A DNA stretch of 57,177 nt from contig JALWEJ010000017.1 of the NCBI GenBank assembly GCA_027014115.1, forward strand, positions 1 to 57,177, written 5' to 3'. The notes beneath the pieces were generated by a model. The model saw only the letters and a program-made list of their open reading frames with translations. It had not been told where the DNA came from and did no database searches. This document shows positions 34,717-48,200 of the stretch, in pieces. This DNA is from Desulfurellales bacterium. Its GTDB lineage: Bacteria; Campylobacterota_A; Desulfurellia; Desulfurellales; Hippeaceae. Within the stretch, counting starts at the first letter, position 1; every line of letters begins with the position of its first letter. The translations under genes and the position numbers were made by a program.

Positions 34717-35411
34717 AAACCAACCCTCCTTTTTACATATTCTCTTAATTTAATCAAAGACTGTGTTTTTATTTGCGAAACCCTTGACTCTGTTTTCCCT
34801 ATCACGGATGCTATCTCTTTCATATTAAAATCTTCATAATAATAAAGACTTAAAACGGTCAACTCAACTTTACTTAAACTAAGCAAAGCTTCCTTCAAAA
34901 GCTCCTGCTTCTCCTCATCTTCCATTATCTCAATAGGGGTTTTTGCATCCTTATTCTCTATCGACTCTATAACAAGCATATCATCTCTTATGGTTTCATC
35001 TATGCTTAACATTGTATTGTTGGAATGCTCAAGCATTAACCTGTTGAACTCCTCAATCGTCAAATCGGCGTTTTCTGCAACCTCTTTGTCTGTAGGATTA
35101 AATATACCTCTATCCATAAAATCACGATATGAATTTGCAACCCTTTTCAGCTTATCCCTTGCATAACGGGAAACCTTATCGACACTTCTTATTTTATCCA
35201 ATATAGCGCCGCGTATTTTTGTATTTGCGTAGGATTTAAACTCTGAAAAACTTTTAGATGTATCCCAATTATCAAAAGCTTTTAAAAGTCCGAGCATACC
35301 CACCTGTATAAAATCCTCTTCCTCAAATCCTTCCGGCATTTTAACAACAAGCTTTTTTACTATTCTTTTAACTATAGGGTAGTATAATTCGACTATCTCT
35401 TCTTTATTCAT
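34713..35411 (-). CDS. fliA: RNA polymerase sigma factor FliA (sigma-28)
   Basis: 232 aa. Sigma region 2 (VGMLGLLKAFDNWDTSKSFS, KSYANTKIRGAILDKIRSVD), region 3 (DKVSRYARDKLKRVANSYRD) and region 4 (MKEIASVIGKTESRVSQIKT) match FliA. It directs late flagellar genes. There are no structural flagellar genes in the window. In the same window a FlgR-like sigma-54 activator is encoded at 50706. Confidence 0.85.
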   Translation of the reverse strand: MNKEEIVELYYPIVKRIVKKLVVKMPEGFEEEDFIQVGMLGLLKAFDNWDTSKSFSEFKSYANTKIRGAILDKIRSVDKVSRYARDKLKRVANSYRDFMDRGIFNPTDKEVAENADLTIEEFNRLMLEHSNNTMLSIDETIRDDMLVIESIENKDAKTPIEIMEDEEKQELLKEALLSLSKVELTVLSLYYYEDFNMKEIASVIGKTESRVSQIKTQSLIKLREYVKRRVGL

Positions 35412-35435
35412 AAACTTAATTGTTTTGATTAACTA

Positions 35436-35743
35436 TTAAGATGCTGCAGCTTCTTCTGTTTCAGTATGTTCGTTTTGAATATTGTCCTCTTGAGTTTCCT
35501 CTTCCTGTTTCTTGGACTCTTCTGCACTCTTTAAGGCTGCAAAGTTCAACAGTATAAAGTTAATAAAGGAAGCTGTTGCTATACCGAGTATATAAAATGC
35601 CACAACGGTAAAAAATGTTTTGGTAAAAGCCGTGACAAAATCAACACCATTATATGTAAAAATCAAAATGCAAACAGAAAGTGCAACCAAGGCATAAAAT
35701 GACGCTATCCATTTAACATCGAGAGTGAAAACCTTATCAGACA

Positions 35744-35744
<1 letters not shown>
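35436..35744 (-). CDS. Two-helix membrane protein of unknown function
   Basis: 102 aa: two membrane helices (WIASFYALVALSVCILIFTY and TFFTVVAFYILGIATASFIN) and a Glu/Gln/Thr-rich soluble tail with seven glutamates in two clusters. No family recognised. The start touches the ligA stop (1-nt overlap). Because fliA follows, a flagellum-related or envelope role is possible but unsupported. Confidence 0.6.
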
Positions 35745-38453
<2,709 letters not shown>

Positions 38454-38457
38454 AGAT

Positions 38458-39111
38458 TTATTCTTTATATTCTATATACTTTGCGACAACTACACCGAAT
38501 AAGAAACCGCCAATATGAGCAAACCATGCAACGCCACCCATGTGGCTTGCGGATATACTCAAAAGACCGTTAAAATACTGCATGAAAAACCAGAAGATAA
38601 TAAACAACCATGCAGGTATCCACAAAAAAGTAATAAATATAATAATGGGCACAAGCGACAAAATTTTTGCATGAGGGAAGAAAACAAAATATGCACCGAC
38701 AACCGCAGATATGGCTCCACTTGCTCCAATTAGAGGTATTGTTGATGACGGTGAAGATATACCCTGGGCTAAAGTGGCAAAAAGACCACCTGCAAGATAA
38801 AATAACAGATAGTTTGTGTGACCTATCTCATCCTCAACATTATCTCCAAAAATCCACAAAAACCACATATTACCAATAATATGCATAAAACCGCCATGCA
38901 AAAACATGGAGAAAAATGCTCTCCAAAATGACTGGAATAAATCATGGTATTGAAACAATAATGCTGGAATAAATCCATGATTCATTACAAATATTCTTAT
39001 ACTGCCTACATTTAACTCATAAATAAAAAATAAAACATTTATTATAATAAGCGATGTATTTACTATAGGGTATGAAGATGACGGTATGTCATCCTTAATC
39101 GGAAACATCAA
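38458..39111 (-). CDS. Rhomboid-family intramembrane serine protease
   Basis: 217 aa, six to seven membrane helices. HGGFMHIIGNMWFLWIFGDN carries the conserved HxxxN oxyanion helix. LIGASGAISAVVGAYF has the catalytic serine, and WFAHIGGFLFGVVVAK the catalytic histidine. It cleaves substrates within the membrane. It overlaps DUF2062 by 17 nt; the start could also be the second Met. Confidence 0.92.
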   Translation of the reverse strand: MMFPIKDDIPSSSYPIVNTSLIIINVLFFIYELNVGSIRIFVMNHGFIPALLFQYHDLFQSFWRAFFSMFLHGGFMHIIGNMWFLWIFGDNVEDEIGHTNYLLFYLAGGLFATLAQGISSPSSTIPLIGASGAISAVVGAYFVFFPHAKILSLVPIIIFITFLWIPAWLFIIFWFFMQYFNGLLSISASHMGGVAWFAHIGGFLFGVVVAKYIEYKE

Positions 39112-39547
39112 TCCTCCCCTTTCTTCTCTTTTCTATAAAATATTTTATCAAAAAATAGAAGATAAAGCTAAACAATATGCCAATTATCACACTACCCAAA
39201 AATATACTCAAAAAAGCCCCCGACCCGTCATGGAAATAATGCTCAAATGTAAATGGTTTTATTGAAAAATTTGCTCTTTCATTAAATAGAAACGCCCCTA
39301 TTTTATACTCTGCATAATAAACAAAAGGTGCACTCCACGGCGTATTTATCCACGAACCTATAACTGCAGCCACCTTGTTTAGCCGGAAAATCAAAGATAG
39401 GAATAAAGCCAAAACAGTATGTGCACCAAAAAATGGTGAAAGCGAGATAAATGCACCAACAGAAAAAGATATGGCAATCTTTTTGGGGCTATCCTCAAGG
39501 CTGACCAAATCCCTTAAAAGCTGCCTGTAATCTATCTTTAATTTCAT
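39095..39547 (-). CDS. DUF2062 membrane protein
   Basis: 150 aa. SPKKIAISFSVGAFISLSPF and FGAHTVLALFLSLIFRLNKV then NTPWSAPFVYYAEYKIG are the DUF2062 pattern (G-x-F-x-x-x-x-P-F-x-G, NP/NTPW). Three to four membrane helices. The function is unknown; members are often near glycosyltransferases or cell-division genes. Three nt separate it from the DnaJ-TPR gene. Confidence 0.85.
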   Translation of the reverse strand: MKLKIDYRQLLRDLVSLEDSPKKIAISFSVGAFISLSPFFGAHTVLALFLSLIFRLNKVAAVIGSWINTPWSAPFVYYAEYKIGAFLFNERANFSIKPFTFEHYFHDGSGAFLSIFLGSVIIGILFSFIFYFLIKYFIEKRRKGRIDVSD

Positions 39548-39550
39548 CTG

Positions 39551-40156
39551 TTATCTCTTTTTGAATAGATTGGAAAAGTTAAATTCTTTTTTGTCAAATT
39601 TAGATAATCTCTTTAAGGCTTCATTGCTTGTTGGATTCATAGCCAAAACATCTTGATATATCTTCTTTGCGGAATTTTTCAAACCTATCTTTTCATACAC
39701 ATAACCTACTTTCAATTTGATTGTTGTATTCCATGGATCCAAATCGTATGCTACTTTAAAATGTTTCAAAGCTTCATGGTAACGTTCTTTTTTTAGGAAT
39801 GCTTCACCCAAAAGCATTGCGGCATCCTTTGCAACATCACCTTCTATTCTTGATAACAAATTAATAGCTGCATTTAAATCACCTAATGCAATAAGTCTTT
39901 TTGCTCTATTAAGTATAAATTCATTATAATTTTTATTTGAAAGGTTATTGTTATGTTTATTTTCCTTCTCTATATTTCTATTTTTAATATTATTGTATGC
40001 TTGTGTAATTTCAGCAAACTTTGACTCTTTTTCATTTTTTTCTTTTTTATCTTTACATGTATCGGGATGAAACTGCTTTGCAAGCTCATGAAACCTCTTT
40101 TTAACATCCTCCATAGAGGCGGTTTCTTGCAAACCCAAAATTTCATAAGGATTCAA
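39551..40156 (-). CDS. J-domain protein with TPR repeats
   Basis: 201 aa. N-terminal J domain (NPYEILGLQETASMEDVKKR, then FHELAKQFHPDTCKDKKEKN) with the HPD triad needed to stimulate a DnaK-type chaperone. It lacks the Gly/Phe, zinc and substrate domains of DnaJ. The C-terminal half has about two to three tetratricopeptide repeats (AAMLLGEAFLKKERYHEALK HFKVAYDLDP). A DnaK co-chaperone with a protein-binding tail. 2 nt from the sigma factor gene. Confidence 0.85.
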   Translation of the reverse strand: MNPYEILGLQETASMEDVKKRFHELAKQFHPDTCKDKKEKNEKESKFAEITQAYNNIKNRNIEKENKHNNNLSNKNYNEFILNRAKRLIALGDLNAAINLLSRIEGDVAKDAAMLLGEAFLKKERYHEALKHFKVAYDLDPWNTTIKLKVGYVYEKIGLKNSAKKIYQDVLAMNPTSNEALKRLSKFDKKEFNFSNLFKKR

Positions 40157-40158
40157 TC

Positions 40159-40989
40159 CTAATGGCTCCTTAGCTGTTTTTTTAGTTTTGCAATTATATT
40201 GTTTTCAAGCTGCCTTACTCTCTCCTTACTTATATTATACTTTTCTCCAATTTCTCTTAAAGTGTAAGCTTTCCCATCATATAATCCATACCTTAGCATA
40301 ATTATATCCCTTTCTCTTTCCGGAAGTATCGACAAATATCTGTTCACATCTTCCATGAGAGACTTTTTCATATGAATATCTTCAATAGAGTCTGTATCAA
40401 GATTAATTAAATCCATAAGCGTTGCATCTTTATCCTCATTTACAAACTGATCCAGAGAATCAAACGAGAGTTTGGATAACTCCGAGTTTTTTAATTCTTT
40501 TTCACTTAAACCGCTTATTTCCATAATCTCCTTTCCTTCGGGATATTCGTTGTATTTCTTTTTAAATTCACTTTTTATATTTTCTATCTTCTGCGTCCTA
40601 CTTCTTGCCTTTATGGGTATCTTTATCGGTGTACTCTGCTCTATTAAAAACTTTATAATAGATTGTTTAACCCACCACGAAGCATAAGAAATAAACTTTA
40701 TATCCTTATCTGGGTCAAACTTTTTTGCCGCCTTTATAAGACCTAAATTACCCTCGTTTATCAAATCAAGAAGAGAAACTCCGAGATTTTTATACTTTTT
40801 TGCAATGCTTACAACAAACTTTAGATTATGTTTGACAAGCTTTTTTAAAGCATCCTTGTCCCCTTTTTGAATTCTTCTACCCAATTCCTTTTCTTCTTTA
40901 ACACTTAAAAGAGGAATGTCGGAAATTTCCTTCAAATAGGCTGTAAGGGCATCAGATATTTCAGAGTCTTTTATCTTTTTATCTTCCAT
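40159..40989 (-). CDS. Sigma-70 family factor (RpoD/RpoH-like)
   Basis: 276 aa. Region 1.2 DALTAYLKEISDIPLLSVKE, region 2 NLKFVVSIAKKYKNLGVSLL, DLINEGNLGLIKAAKKFDPD and FISYASWWVKQSIIKFLIEQ, and region 4 REIGEKYNISKERVRQLENN. It lacks region 1.1 and the large non-conserved insert of the housekeeping factor, so it is a short alternative sigma factor of the RpoH/RpoS/SigA-like group. The neighbouring J-domain gene hints at a heat-shock role (RpoH), but this is inference. It overlaps cysS by 19 nt. Confidence 0.82.
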   Translation of the reverse strand: MEDKKIKDSEISDALTAYLKEISDIPLLSVKEEKELGRRIQKGDKDALKKLVKHNLKFVVSIAKKYKNLGVSLLDLINEGNLGLIKAAKKFDPDKDIKFISYASWWVKQSIIKFLIEQSTPIKIPIKARSRTQKIENIKSEFKKKYNEYPEGKEIMEISGLSEKELKNSELSKLSFDSLDQFVNEDKDATLMDLINLDTDSIEDIHMKKSLMEDVNRYLSILPERERDIIMLRYGLYDGKAYTLREIGEKYNISKERVRQLENNIIAKLKKQLRSH

Positions 40990-42401
40990 CTTGTTGAATC
41001 CTTAGTATCTTCAACCATTACTCCGGTTCTTGCCAATTCTCCTCTTATAGCATCAGCTTTTTCAAAATCCCTGTTTTTTCTTGCTTGAGACCTTTCTTTT
41101 ATTTTATCCTCAATCCATTGTATATCCACGCCTTCAGGTTCAAACCACCTTCCGGATATTGTATCAAAAACACCCAATACAGATGAGATCCTATCGACTG
41201 TATCAAGGAACTTATCTTTATATGGTTTATGAGGTTTTACGGACTCCTTTTCACACACATCAAGATAAACATTAAATTGTTTTATGTTATGAAAAATTAA
41301 TCCTATGGCTTTTGACGAATTAAAATCATCATCCATAGCTTCCTCGAACAGCGATAATGCATTATTCAGCAGTTCTTCCATCTCTTTGTCTTTTTTCGAA
41401 TTTTTTGTATCAAATTGGGTATCCTCAAGTCTTTTTATAAAATTATAATACCTATTAAGAGCTTCTTTTGCAGCATTCAATCCGTCAAAAGAAAAATCAA
41501 TGGGACTGCGGTAATGGGTTAAAAGAAGAAAATATCTAAGTGTTTCTCCGTTAAACTGCTTAAGAATATCCTTTATTGTGAAAAAGTTACCAAGAGATTT
41601 ACTCATTTTTTCTTTATTTATTTTCACAAAAGCATTATGCATCCAATATTTTACAAATTCTTTTCCTGTTGCAGCCTCGCTTTGTGCAATTTCGTTTTCA
41701 TGGTGCGGAAATATCAAATCCTCTCCACCTCCATGTATATCGAATGTTTCGCCAAGATATTTCATGCTCATAGCAGAACACTCAATATGCCACCCCGGCC
41801 TTCCCATACCCCAAGGCGATTTCCAAGCCGGTTCATTTTCTTTTGATTTCTTCCATAAGGCAAAATCTAAAGGATTTTCCTTTTTGTCATTTATTTCTAT
41901 TCTCGCACCGCTTTTTAATTCATCTATATTCTTGTGAGACAATTTTCCGTATTCTTTAAATTTATCAACTCTGTAATACACATCACCATCAATCTCATAG
42001 GCATAACCCTTGTCTACAAGCTTTTGAACTATGTTTATTATCTCTTCAATATGTTCTGTAGCTTTTGGCTCATAGGTCGGTTTTTCTATCCCTATTGCCG
42101 ACATGTCTTTATAAAACTCTTCTATATATTTCGCTGCAACATCGTCGCCCGATATACCCTCTTCATTGGCTCTATTAATAATTTTATCGTCAACATCAGT
42201 AAAATTTTTTACAAAGGTAACATCAAACCCTTTGTATTTCAGATATCGGTATATAATATCGAAGCTAACGGCACTTCTTGCATGCCCTATGTGGCAGTTA
42301 TCATAAACCGTAACACCACATACATACATTCCGACCTTATTATCTTTAAGAGGCTTAAATTCCACAAGTTTTCTTTTGGCTGTATCGAAAATCTTTAACA
42401 T
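40971..42401 (-). CDS. cysS: Cysteinyl-tRNA synthetase
   Basis: 476 aa. MYVCGVTVYDNCHIGHARSA carries the HIGH motif and the zinc cysteine, GRPGWHIECSAMS the other zinc ligands, and INKEKMSKSLGNFFTIKDIL the KMSKS loop. Full C-terminal helical domain. Charges tRNA-Cys. It is followed closely by the sigma factor and preceded 5 nt by the LysM gene. Confidence 0.97.
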   Translation of the reverse strand: MLKIFDTAKRKLVEFKPLKDNKVGMYVCGVTVYDNCHIGHARSAVSFDIIYRYLKYKGFDVTFVKNFTDVDDKIINRANEEGISGDDVAAKYIEEFYKDMSAIGIEKPTYEPKATEHIEEIINIVQKLVDKGYAYEIDGDVYYRVDKFKEYGKLSHKNIDELKSGARIEINDKKENPLDFALWKKSKENEPAWKSPWGMGRPGWHIECSAMSMKYLGETFDIHGGGEDLIFPHHENEIAQSEAATGKEFVKYWMHNAFVKINKEKMSKSLGNFFTIKDILKQFNGETLRYFLLLTHYRSPIDFSFDGLNAAKEALNRYYNFIKRLEDTQFDTKNSKKDKEMEELLNNALSLFEEAMDDDFNSSKAIGLIFHNIKQFNVYLDVCEKESVKPHKPYKDKFLDTVDRISSVLGVFDTISGRWFEPEGVDIQWIEDKIKERSQARKNRDFEKADAIRGELARTGVMVEDTKDSTRWKIKR

Positions 42402-42406
42402 ATCAC

Positions 42407-43471
42407 CTACCTCAAAACATATTCTTTCGTTCTATCCACCATTTCTCTTAACTTACTGTTATATGTATCAAAAAAGACAGCTATATAGTTTTTATACTGA
42501 CTTACAACAACACCCTCTCCTATGTTTATATTCTCCGGCATATTATGATTAACTCTATCCAACATAACAGAACATCCAACTATATTTTGAACAAATGGCT
42601 TTGGCTCTTTTACTATATGATAACCGCTCCTCCATTTTCTCTTTTTAATCTGCCAATGAGATTTCGGAACCCTACAAAAAAGATAATATCCGATCTGTTT
42701 TGTTAAAGCCGTATCGTTGACAGAGATAATCTCCACAGGTAGATTTCCAAGATGTGCTAAATGCGGTTTAGTTAGTATTTTTTTATAGGGATAGACTATG
42801 CTTACAACATCCTTAGGTGAAACCTCTTCGGAGGCTCTAACAACTTTACCCTTATAAACACAGGGTTTTATCATCTTTTCAACTTTTATTTCCGCTATCG
42901 GATAATATACATCTTTCGGCTCATTCGGACATACAGAAGCAGATAAATAATCCCTAAGCTGTCTGTATATATAAAAATTCTTACAGCATCCAACCGGTTT
43001 TTTTGTTGTAATATATACATTTGCATCTTTTGCTACCTCTAAATGATTGTATCTATCAAAAGAAAGATCACCCACTCTGAATGCATCTTTATTCCATATA
43101 CAAAATCCGCCTCCACAATCGGAGTAATATTTTTCACCATCAAAAAAGACAGGAGAATCGTATTTTACAAACATAGGAGATTTTTTAACCTGTTTTTTGA
43201 CAATATGTTTTATAGGTTTTTTGTATATGGTTATGCCGTTTTTGGTAAACTGAATCACCTCGCCTGGGAATATTAAATTCGGATCATTTATATATGTATT
43301 ATTAATCCATATTTTTCCCCAAAGAAAAGGGTCTTTATAGTGTTGTTTGGATAAATCCCATAATGTATCACCATATTTTACAACATAGAGATTGTTGTCA
43401 GATGAAAACGCAGAAAAAGAAAAGAGCATTACAAAAGCAGCTATAATAAAAGACAAAACTGTTTTTTTCAT
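42407..43471 (-). CDS. Exported LysM protein of unknown function
   Basis: 354 aa. Signal peptide (VLSFIIAAFVMLFSFSAFS, cut near 23). One LysM domain, about residues 27-77: LYVVKYGDTLWDLSKQHYKD and NDPNLIFPGEVIQF, for peptidoglycan binding. The remaining 270 aa are beta-rich with several cysteines (CGGGFCIW, GCCKNFY) and SHWQIKKRKWRSGYH. This long-tail layout (FimV/LysM-like) is common in Desulfobacterota and Campylobacterota-type envelopes. 12 nt from the cpoB gene, so probably co-transcribed. Confidence 0.8.
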   Translation of the reverse strand: MKKTVLSFIIAAFVMLFSFSAFSSDNNLYVVKYGDTLWDLSKQHYKDPFLWGKIWINNTYINDPNLIFPGEVIQFTKNGITIYKKPIKHIVKKQVKKSPMFVKYDSPVFFDGEKYYSDCGGGFCIWNKDAFRVGDLSFDRYNHLEVAKDANVYITTKKPVGCCKNFYIYRQLRDYLSASVCPNEPKDVYYPIAEIKVEKMIKPCVYKGKVVRASEEVSPKDVVSIVYPYKKILTKPHLAHLGNLPVEIISVNDTALTKQIGYYLFCRVPKSHWQIKKRKWRSGYHIVKEPKPFVQNIVGCSVMLDRVNHNMPENINIGEGVVVSQYKNYIAVFFDTYNSKLREMVDRTKEYVLR

Positions 43472-43483
43472 TACATCCTCCTA

Positions 43484-44260
43484 CTATTTTACAAGCTTAG
43501 CATATTTGCTCTTTGGAAATCTATCAAGCAAAATTTTTCTGAATTTAGCCCTCTCATCAGGCATATTCTTATACATTTTATACAGTGTATATAAAGCAAC
43601 ATCTGTTTTTCCGCCATTTTGAATTGAATCATCAGGGTATTCTTTTACTATTCTTTTCAACATACTAGCACCTTTTTCAAGCTCATTGAGATGTAGGTAG
43701 GTATAGGCAAGCCAAAACATCGCATTATCCACATAACGACTATGCGGGTGATTGTTGATAAAATCCTCAAACAGATGCTTTGCGCCTTTAAAATCACCGT
43801 TGTTGTAGAGTTTAAGTGCAGATTCGTATAATGCTTTATCTATTTCGTCAACACTCTTTTTTTTCTTTTTTGGCTTTTGAATTTTTTTCTTGCTTGTATT
43901 TTCAGGAGCAAATATATTAACCAAAACTGACTTCTTTTCTATTTTTGGCTGCATCTTAGCTTGATTCGTTTGAGCTGAATTGGAAATTGCAGAAGCTGGA
44001 GGTATGTAGCTTGATAAAGGATTTTTCTTAGCCTCTTTAGCAATGCGTTTTTGTATTGCTAACAGTTGTGCATACACCCTATCAAGTCTTTTTGAGTTAT
44101 TCCCTATATTGATGCTGTTTTCCTCTATTCTCTGCTCTATTTTCTTTAACCTTGCAGCAAGGCTGTCACTGTTTCTGCTATGTGAAATATTGTTATTATC
44201 AACAGTAGCACAGCTGTATAGAAGCACAGCTGAAACGGATAAAGCTATAACCTTCTTCAT
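43484..44260 (-). CDS. cpoB: CpoB/YbgF-like lipoprotein with coiled coil and TPR
   Basis: 258 aa. VSAVLLYSCATV is a lipobox near residue 17, so it is lipid-anchored rather than soluble as in E. coli. Residues 35-75 form a coiled coil (LAARLKKIEQRIEENSINI). After a Lys-rich linker, TPR units YESALKLYNNGDFKGAKHLF and EDFINNHPHSRYVDNAMFWL follow, as in YbgF of the Tol-Pal system. It would link peptidoglycan synthesis and outer-membrane constriction. First gene of a long minus-strand run with a strong promoter (TTGACA-N17-TAAAAT). Confidence 0.78.
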   Translation of the reverse strand: MKKVIALSVSAVLLYSCATVDNNNISHSRNSDSLAARLKKIEQRIEENSINIGNNSKRLDRVYAQLLAIQKRIAKEAKKNPLSSYIPPASAISNSAQTNQAKMQPKIEKKSVLVNIFAPENTSKKKIQKPKKKKKSVDEIDKALYESALKLYNNGDFKGAKHLFEDFINNHPHSRYVDNAMFWLAYTYLHLNELEKGASMLKRIVKEYPDDSIQNGGKTDVALYTLYKMYKNMPDERAKFRKILLDRFPKSKYAKLVK

Positions 44261-44280
44261 TATTCCTCCAATAGTTTGAG

Positions 44281-44309
44281 ATTTTAAAACAATGCTTAAG
44301 AATTGTCAA
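44281..44309 (-). promoter_or_regulatory. Promoter of the cpoB-cysS-fliA run
   Basis: On the minus strand TTGACA (44304-44309), a 17-nt spacer and TAAAAT (44281-44286). GGAGG lies 5 nt before the ATG at 44260. Confidence 0.75.
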
Positions 44310-44327
44310 CGATGCCCTACATTTTAA

Positions 44328-44356
44328 TTTACACACAATTAACAAAATTGTATAAT
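44328..44356 (+). promoter_or_regulatory. Promoter of the dsbG-like/metH operon
   Basis: TTTACA (44328-44333), a 17-nt spacer and TATAAT (44351-44356), divergent from the cpoB promoter with 18 nt between the two -35 boxes. GGAGG follows at 44377-44381 before ATG 44386. Confidence 0.75.
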
Positions 44357-44385
44357 TTGAGCAAATTTTGTTTTCGGAGGTGTTT

Positions 44386-45201
44386 ATGTTTAAAACGGTT
44401 CTCATTTTAATAGGATTCATTCTCTCCTTCTCTTTAAATTCATTTTCTGCAAATCCCAATAAAGAGTACAAGGACATCTTAGCAAGATTAGTTCCACCGT
44501 CTGTTAAATACGATATTACAGTTGAAAAAAAGAGTCTCGTTAAAGGTTTTAAACAGCTCAATGTAGCAATAAACGATAAAGAAACCGGTATGGTTATACA
44601 CAAATATCTTTGGGTTTCTAATGATAAAAAATTTGTAATACCAACAATATTCGAAAAAAAAGACGGAAAATTCAAAATGGTCAAGCCACAAAAAGCATCG
44701 GAAAGATTCCCTGTCGATTTATCATGGTTTTATGATATGATTGATAAACTGCCCAAGGAAATGAAAAAATCATACGGAAAAGGAACAAATGTCTATATGC
44801 TCTCAGATCCATACTGCCCATTTTGCAAAATGGAAATTAGCGAACTTGATAAACTTGCAAAAGACAACAAGATAAAATTACACATAATTCCGTTTGATGT
44901 TCACGGCAAAAAAGCCGACGATGCATCACTTGTATTTATTAAGTTAGAAAAAGAAAAAGGGTTATCGTCTGCCGTTGACAAAATAGGAAAAGCAAAATTC
45001 AAAGATGTAGACAGCGAGGTTGAAAAAAACAAAAAGGATTTGGAGTCTCTTAAAAAGAAATACAAAAAGTTTTTAAATGAAATAGCAAAAAACATTACCG
45101 AGCACGGAATACATGGAACTCCTGTTGCAGTCATTCCAACAAAAGATAAAAAAGGATATCTCGTGGTCGGATTAGAGGATATTAAACAATACATTAAATG
45201 A
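44386..45201 (+). CDS. Periplasmic thiol:disulfide oxidoreductase, DsbG/DsbC/DsbK-like
   Basis: 271 aa from ATG 44386, set by GGAGG; an earlier TTG in frame is unlikely. Signal peptide VLILIGFILSFSLNSFSA. Residues 25-110 form an N-terminal dimerisation-like region. The thioredoxin fold has the active site SDPYCPFCKMEI (CPFC) near 147, a helical insert, and the cis-proline HGIHGTPVAVIP near 245. Size and layout resemble DsbG and the Helicobacter DsbK protein, which introduce or shuffle disulfides. The many Cys-rich exported proteins in this genome could be clients. Confidence 0.8.
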   Translation: MFKTVLILIGFILSFSLNSFSANPNKEYKDILARLVPPSVKYDITVEKKSLVKGFKQLNVAINDKETGMVIHKYLWVSNDKKFVIPTIFEKKDGKFKMVKPQKASERFPVDLSWFYDMIDKLPKEMKKSYGKGTNVYMLSDPYCPFCKMEISELDKLAKDNKIKLHIIPFDVHGKKADDASLVFIKLEKEKGLSSAVDKIGKAKFKDVDSEVEKNKKDLESLKKKYKKFLNEIAKNITEHGIHGTPVAVIPTKDKKGYLVVGLEDIKQYIK

Positions 45202-48200
45202 TTAAAAATGGTATACTCAAAAAAGTTTCACTTGCGATACTTTTTGTTTCTATCATTGTTTTCTCAGGTGCTGTATATTTATGGCACCTGTATACACCTC
45301 AAAAAATAAAAAAATTAATAAATACACAAATAAAATCCCAACAATACATAGAGATACAAACAAATCCCATAAAAATAAATAAAAAGTTTCCTTTTATAAT
45401 AATAAGCACATCCCACATTGAGATAACAAACAACTCATTTTCTCTTTCAGCATCAAACATAAAAAACAAACTATCAATACTGAAATATATGTTAGCTTTA
45501 ATTACAAAAAAACAATACTACGGCAAACTGTCTACAGACAGCCTGTATGTTTTAATTAAAAAAACAGAAAATAATAAAAAAACTATTGATGCAGTACCCA
45601 TTATTCCTATTGATGCAGAAATAAATTCAATAAACATAAAGTACTTGGATAATACATTAAAAGGCAGTCTAAAAATAAAATTCGAACCCGCATTTAACCG
45701 TTTAAGAACCTTGTTTATCGGAAAAATAAACAACCTAAAAACAGAGTTTGATGCAAAGCTGTCAAAACATTCGGCAAACATATCATATACGCTATCACCA
45801 TTTTCAATAAAAAACATACATCTATCAAATTCAAAAGGCGCAATAATGGTTAAACTACCAGATACAGTTGTCGTAAAAACACAATTCAACCTAATAAATT
45901 ACAAAAACATCTCCTTAAAAAATGCAACAGTTAAAACAGCCGTGCGTATAACAAAAAAACAGACAGGTATAGATTTTTTGGATATGCACTCATCTAACGG
46001 ATACAAATTAAAATTCAGAGGATCTCTTAATTTCAAAGACATAAAACAATCAAACATCAAAGGATGTTTATCCACGCCTTATATAAAAATAAAACCGATT
46101 CTACAAATACAACCGCAAAAAATAATTAAAGAGTATGTTTTGGACGGAAGCATTAAAATAAACAGACTGTGTTTTACAGGTATGCCAAACAATGAAAAAT
46201 TTATAAAAAGCGGAAGCATAAATATAAAAAAAGGATTGTTTAGAATAGATAAAAAAAGCTCAACATTTTTTATACAAAAAGGTACTGTTTCAATTAACAA
46301 ACAAATAATAACAGCAGCAGGAAACGGACATTTCAAGGATATAAACTTTCACAATTCCAAAATAATAATCCAAAGAACGAAAGGCTATCCCTGCGATATG
46401 AATTTAAACTACGAAGGTAATGCAGACGATATATCAAGAATTTTTCTTGAAGAAAACATAATAGCAGAAAGTGATATGAAAATTATAGGAAAAACTCGAA
46501 AACTAAAAGGCAATTTCAGTGCAACGACAACCATTAAAGGGTATAGGTGGGGACCAAAGCCCTATTTCAATTTTAAAATAAACATACATTCAAACGGAGT
46601 GGAACTGATAAATGCCAATATGCCAAGCAAATTTATAAAATCTTGGGGCGATATAGAAATAAAAAGAGTTATGCAGTTCGGTAAGATTAAAGATTTATAT
46701 TTAAGGTTTAAAAATCTGAAAGTAAAAGGCAAAACTTCAATGTTATACACCAAAGACACAATAATACACCTTTTGCCAAAAATAAAGTTTACAGGTACAT
46801 TCAACACCAACCTTTCAAATAACGATTTGAACTATCTTGAAAAATCCATTGTGGGCAAACTGCTTATAAAAAGCAATACGGATGTGAGTATATACGGCAA
46901 AATAAACGGATATCCCAATAATTTTTCATTTAGAGCAAAAGTTCAGGCAAACACACCTATTATTTCACAATTCGGAGAAGAAAACCTAAAAATCAACGTA
47001 AACGGGTCATTCAAAAACAACATTTTAAACATACCCCATCTAACAATAAATAAAAATCTTGAAATAAACGGCACTGCCGATATGAAAAACTTTATTTTTA
47101 CAATACACTGCAAAGCAAAAGATTTTCATATAGCAAATATAAGCAGTATATTGGAAAGCAGATACATGATACTCAAAAACGGCACACTCTCGGGAACACT
47201 CAATGCAAACTTAACACAAAAAGGTGCCCTACACAATGCCTCGGGCTGTTTTAGAGTAAAAAACGGATACCATTCAGAAAACATCAATTCCATATTTGCC
47301 GATATAGAGTTTAAAAACAACACCATCTATATAGATAATGCATCTTTAAAATTATTAAACAACCCCATACATTTAAAAGGCAGGCTAAGCAAATCAAAAT
47401 ATGCACTATTCATGAGTACCGATAATTTTTTTATGGATTTAAACAGCCTAAAGCATAATGCAGCAAATGACAACATTACAATAGCAATACCAAAAAAGAA
47501 TATTGAAGTGCATGCAAAAATAGACAAAATTACACTCAAGCTTGACAATACAACAAAATCAACGGAAAATGTAAACATATTCGCCAACAACTCAAAAACC
47601 TCTACATCTTTTAAAATAGAATCGGATGATACGAAATGGCAAATTAAAAAAACTGCCGATAACATATCGCTGCACATAAAAGATTATATTATCATGCCTC
47701 TTGTTACAAACTTTGACAACGACAAAAATATGTTAAAAATCGATGCTAAACTCAAAACAGATAACAAAACCACAATCAGCATAAAAAACATTTCTGGAAG
47801 CATCAATATAATATCAACAAACGGCAAATTCAAAAACGTATCCAATGCTTTAAAACTCTTAAGTGCAACAAACATTATAGAAATTATAGTGGGACACACA
47901 AAACTCAATAAAGATTTACCGTACAACAAAATAATAGCAAACTTGCAAATTGAAAAAGGCATTGTAAAAACTGCAAAAAAAGGTCTCGCGGCGCTTTATG
48001 GTAAAAATTTAAATATCTTTGCAGATGGTGAATACAATATATTAAACAATTATATGAATGTATATTTAACCTTTACAACCTTTAGAGCAATAAATACCCT
48101 CATATCTCACATACCCATAATGGGCTGGATTGTCGGAGGAAAAGAGAGAAGTTTTAGCGGCATAAGTTTGAGAGTGAAAGGATATACAAATAAAACCTTA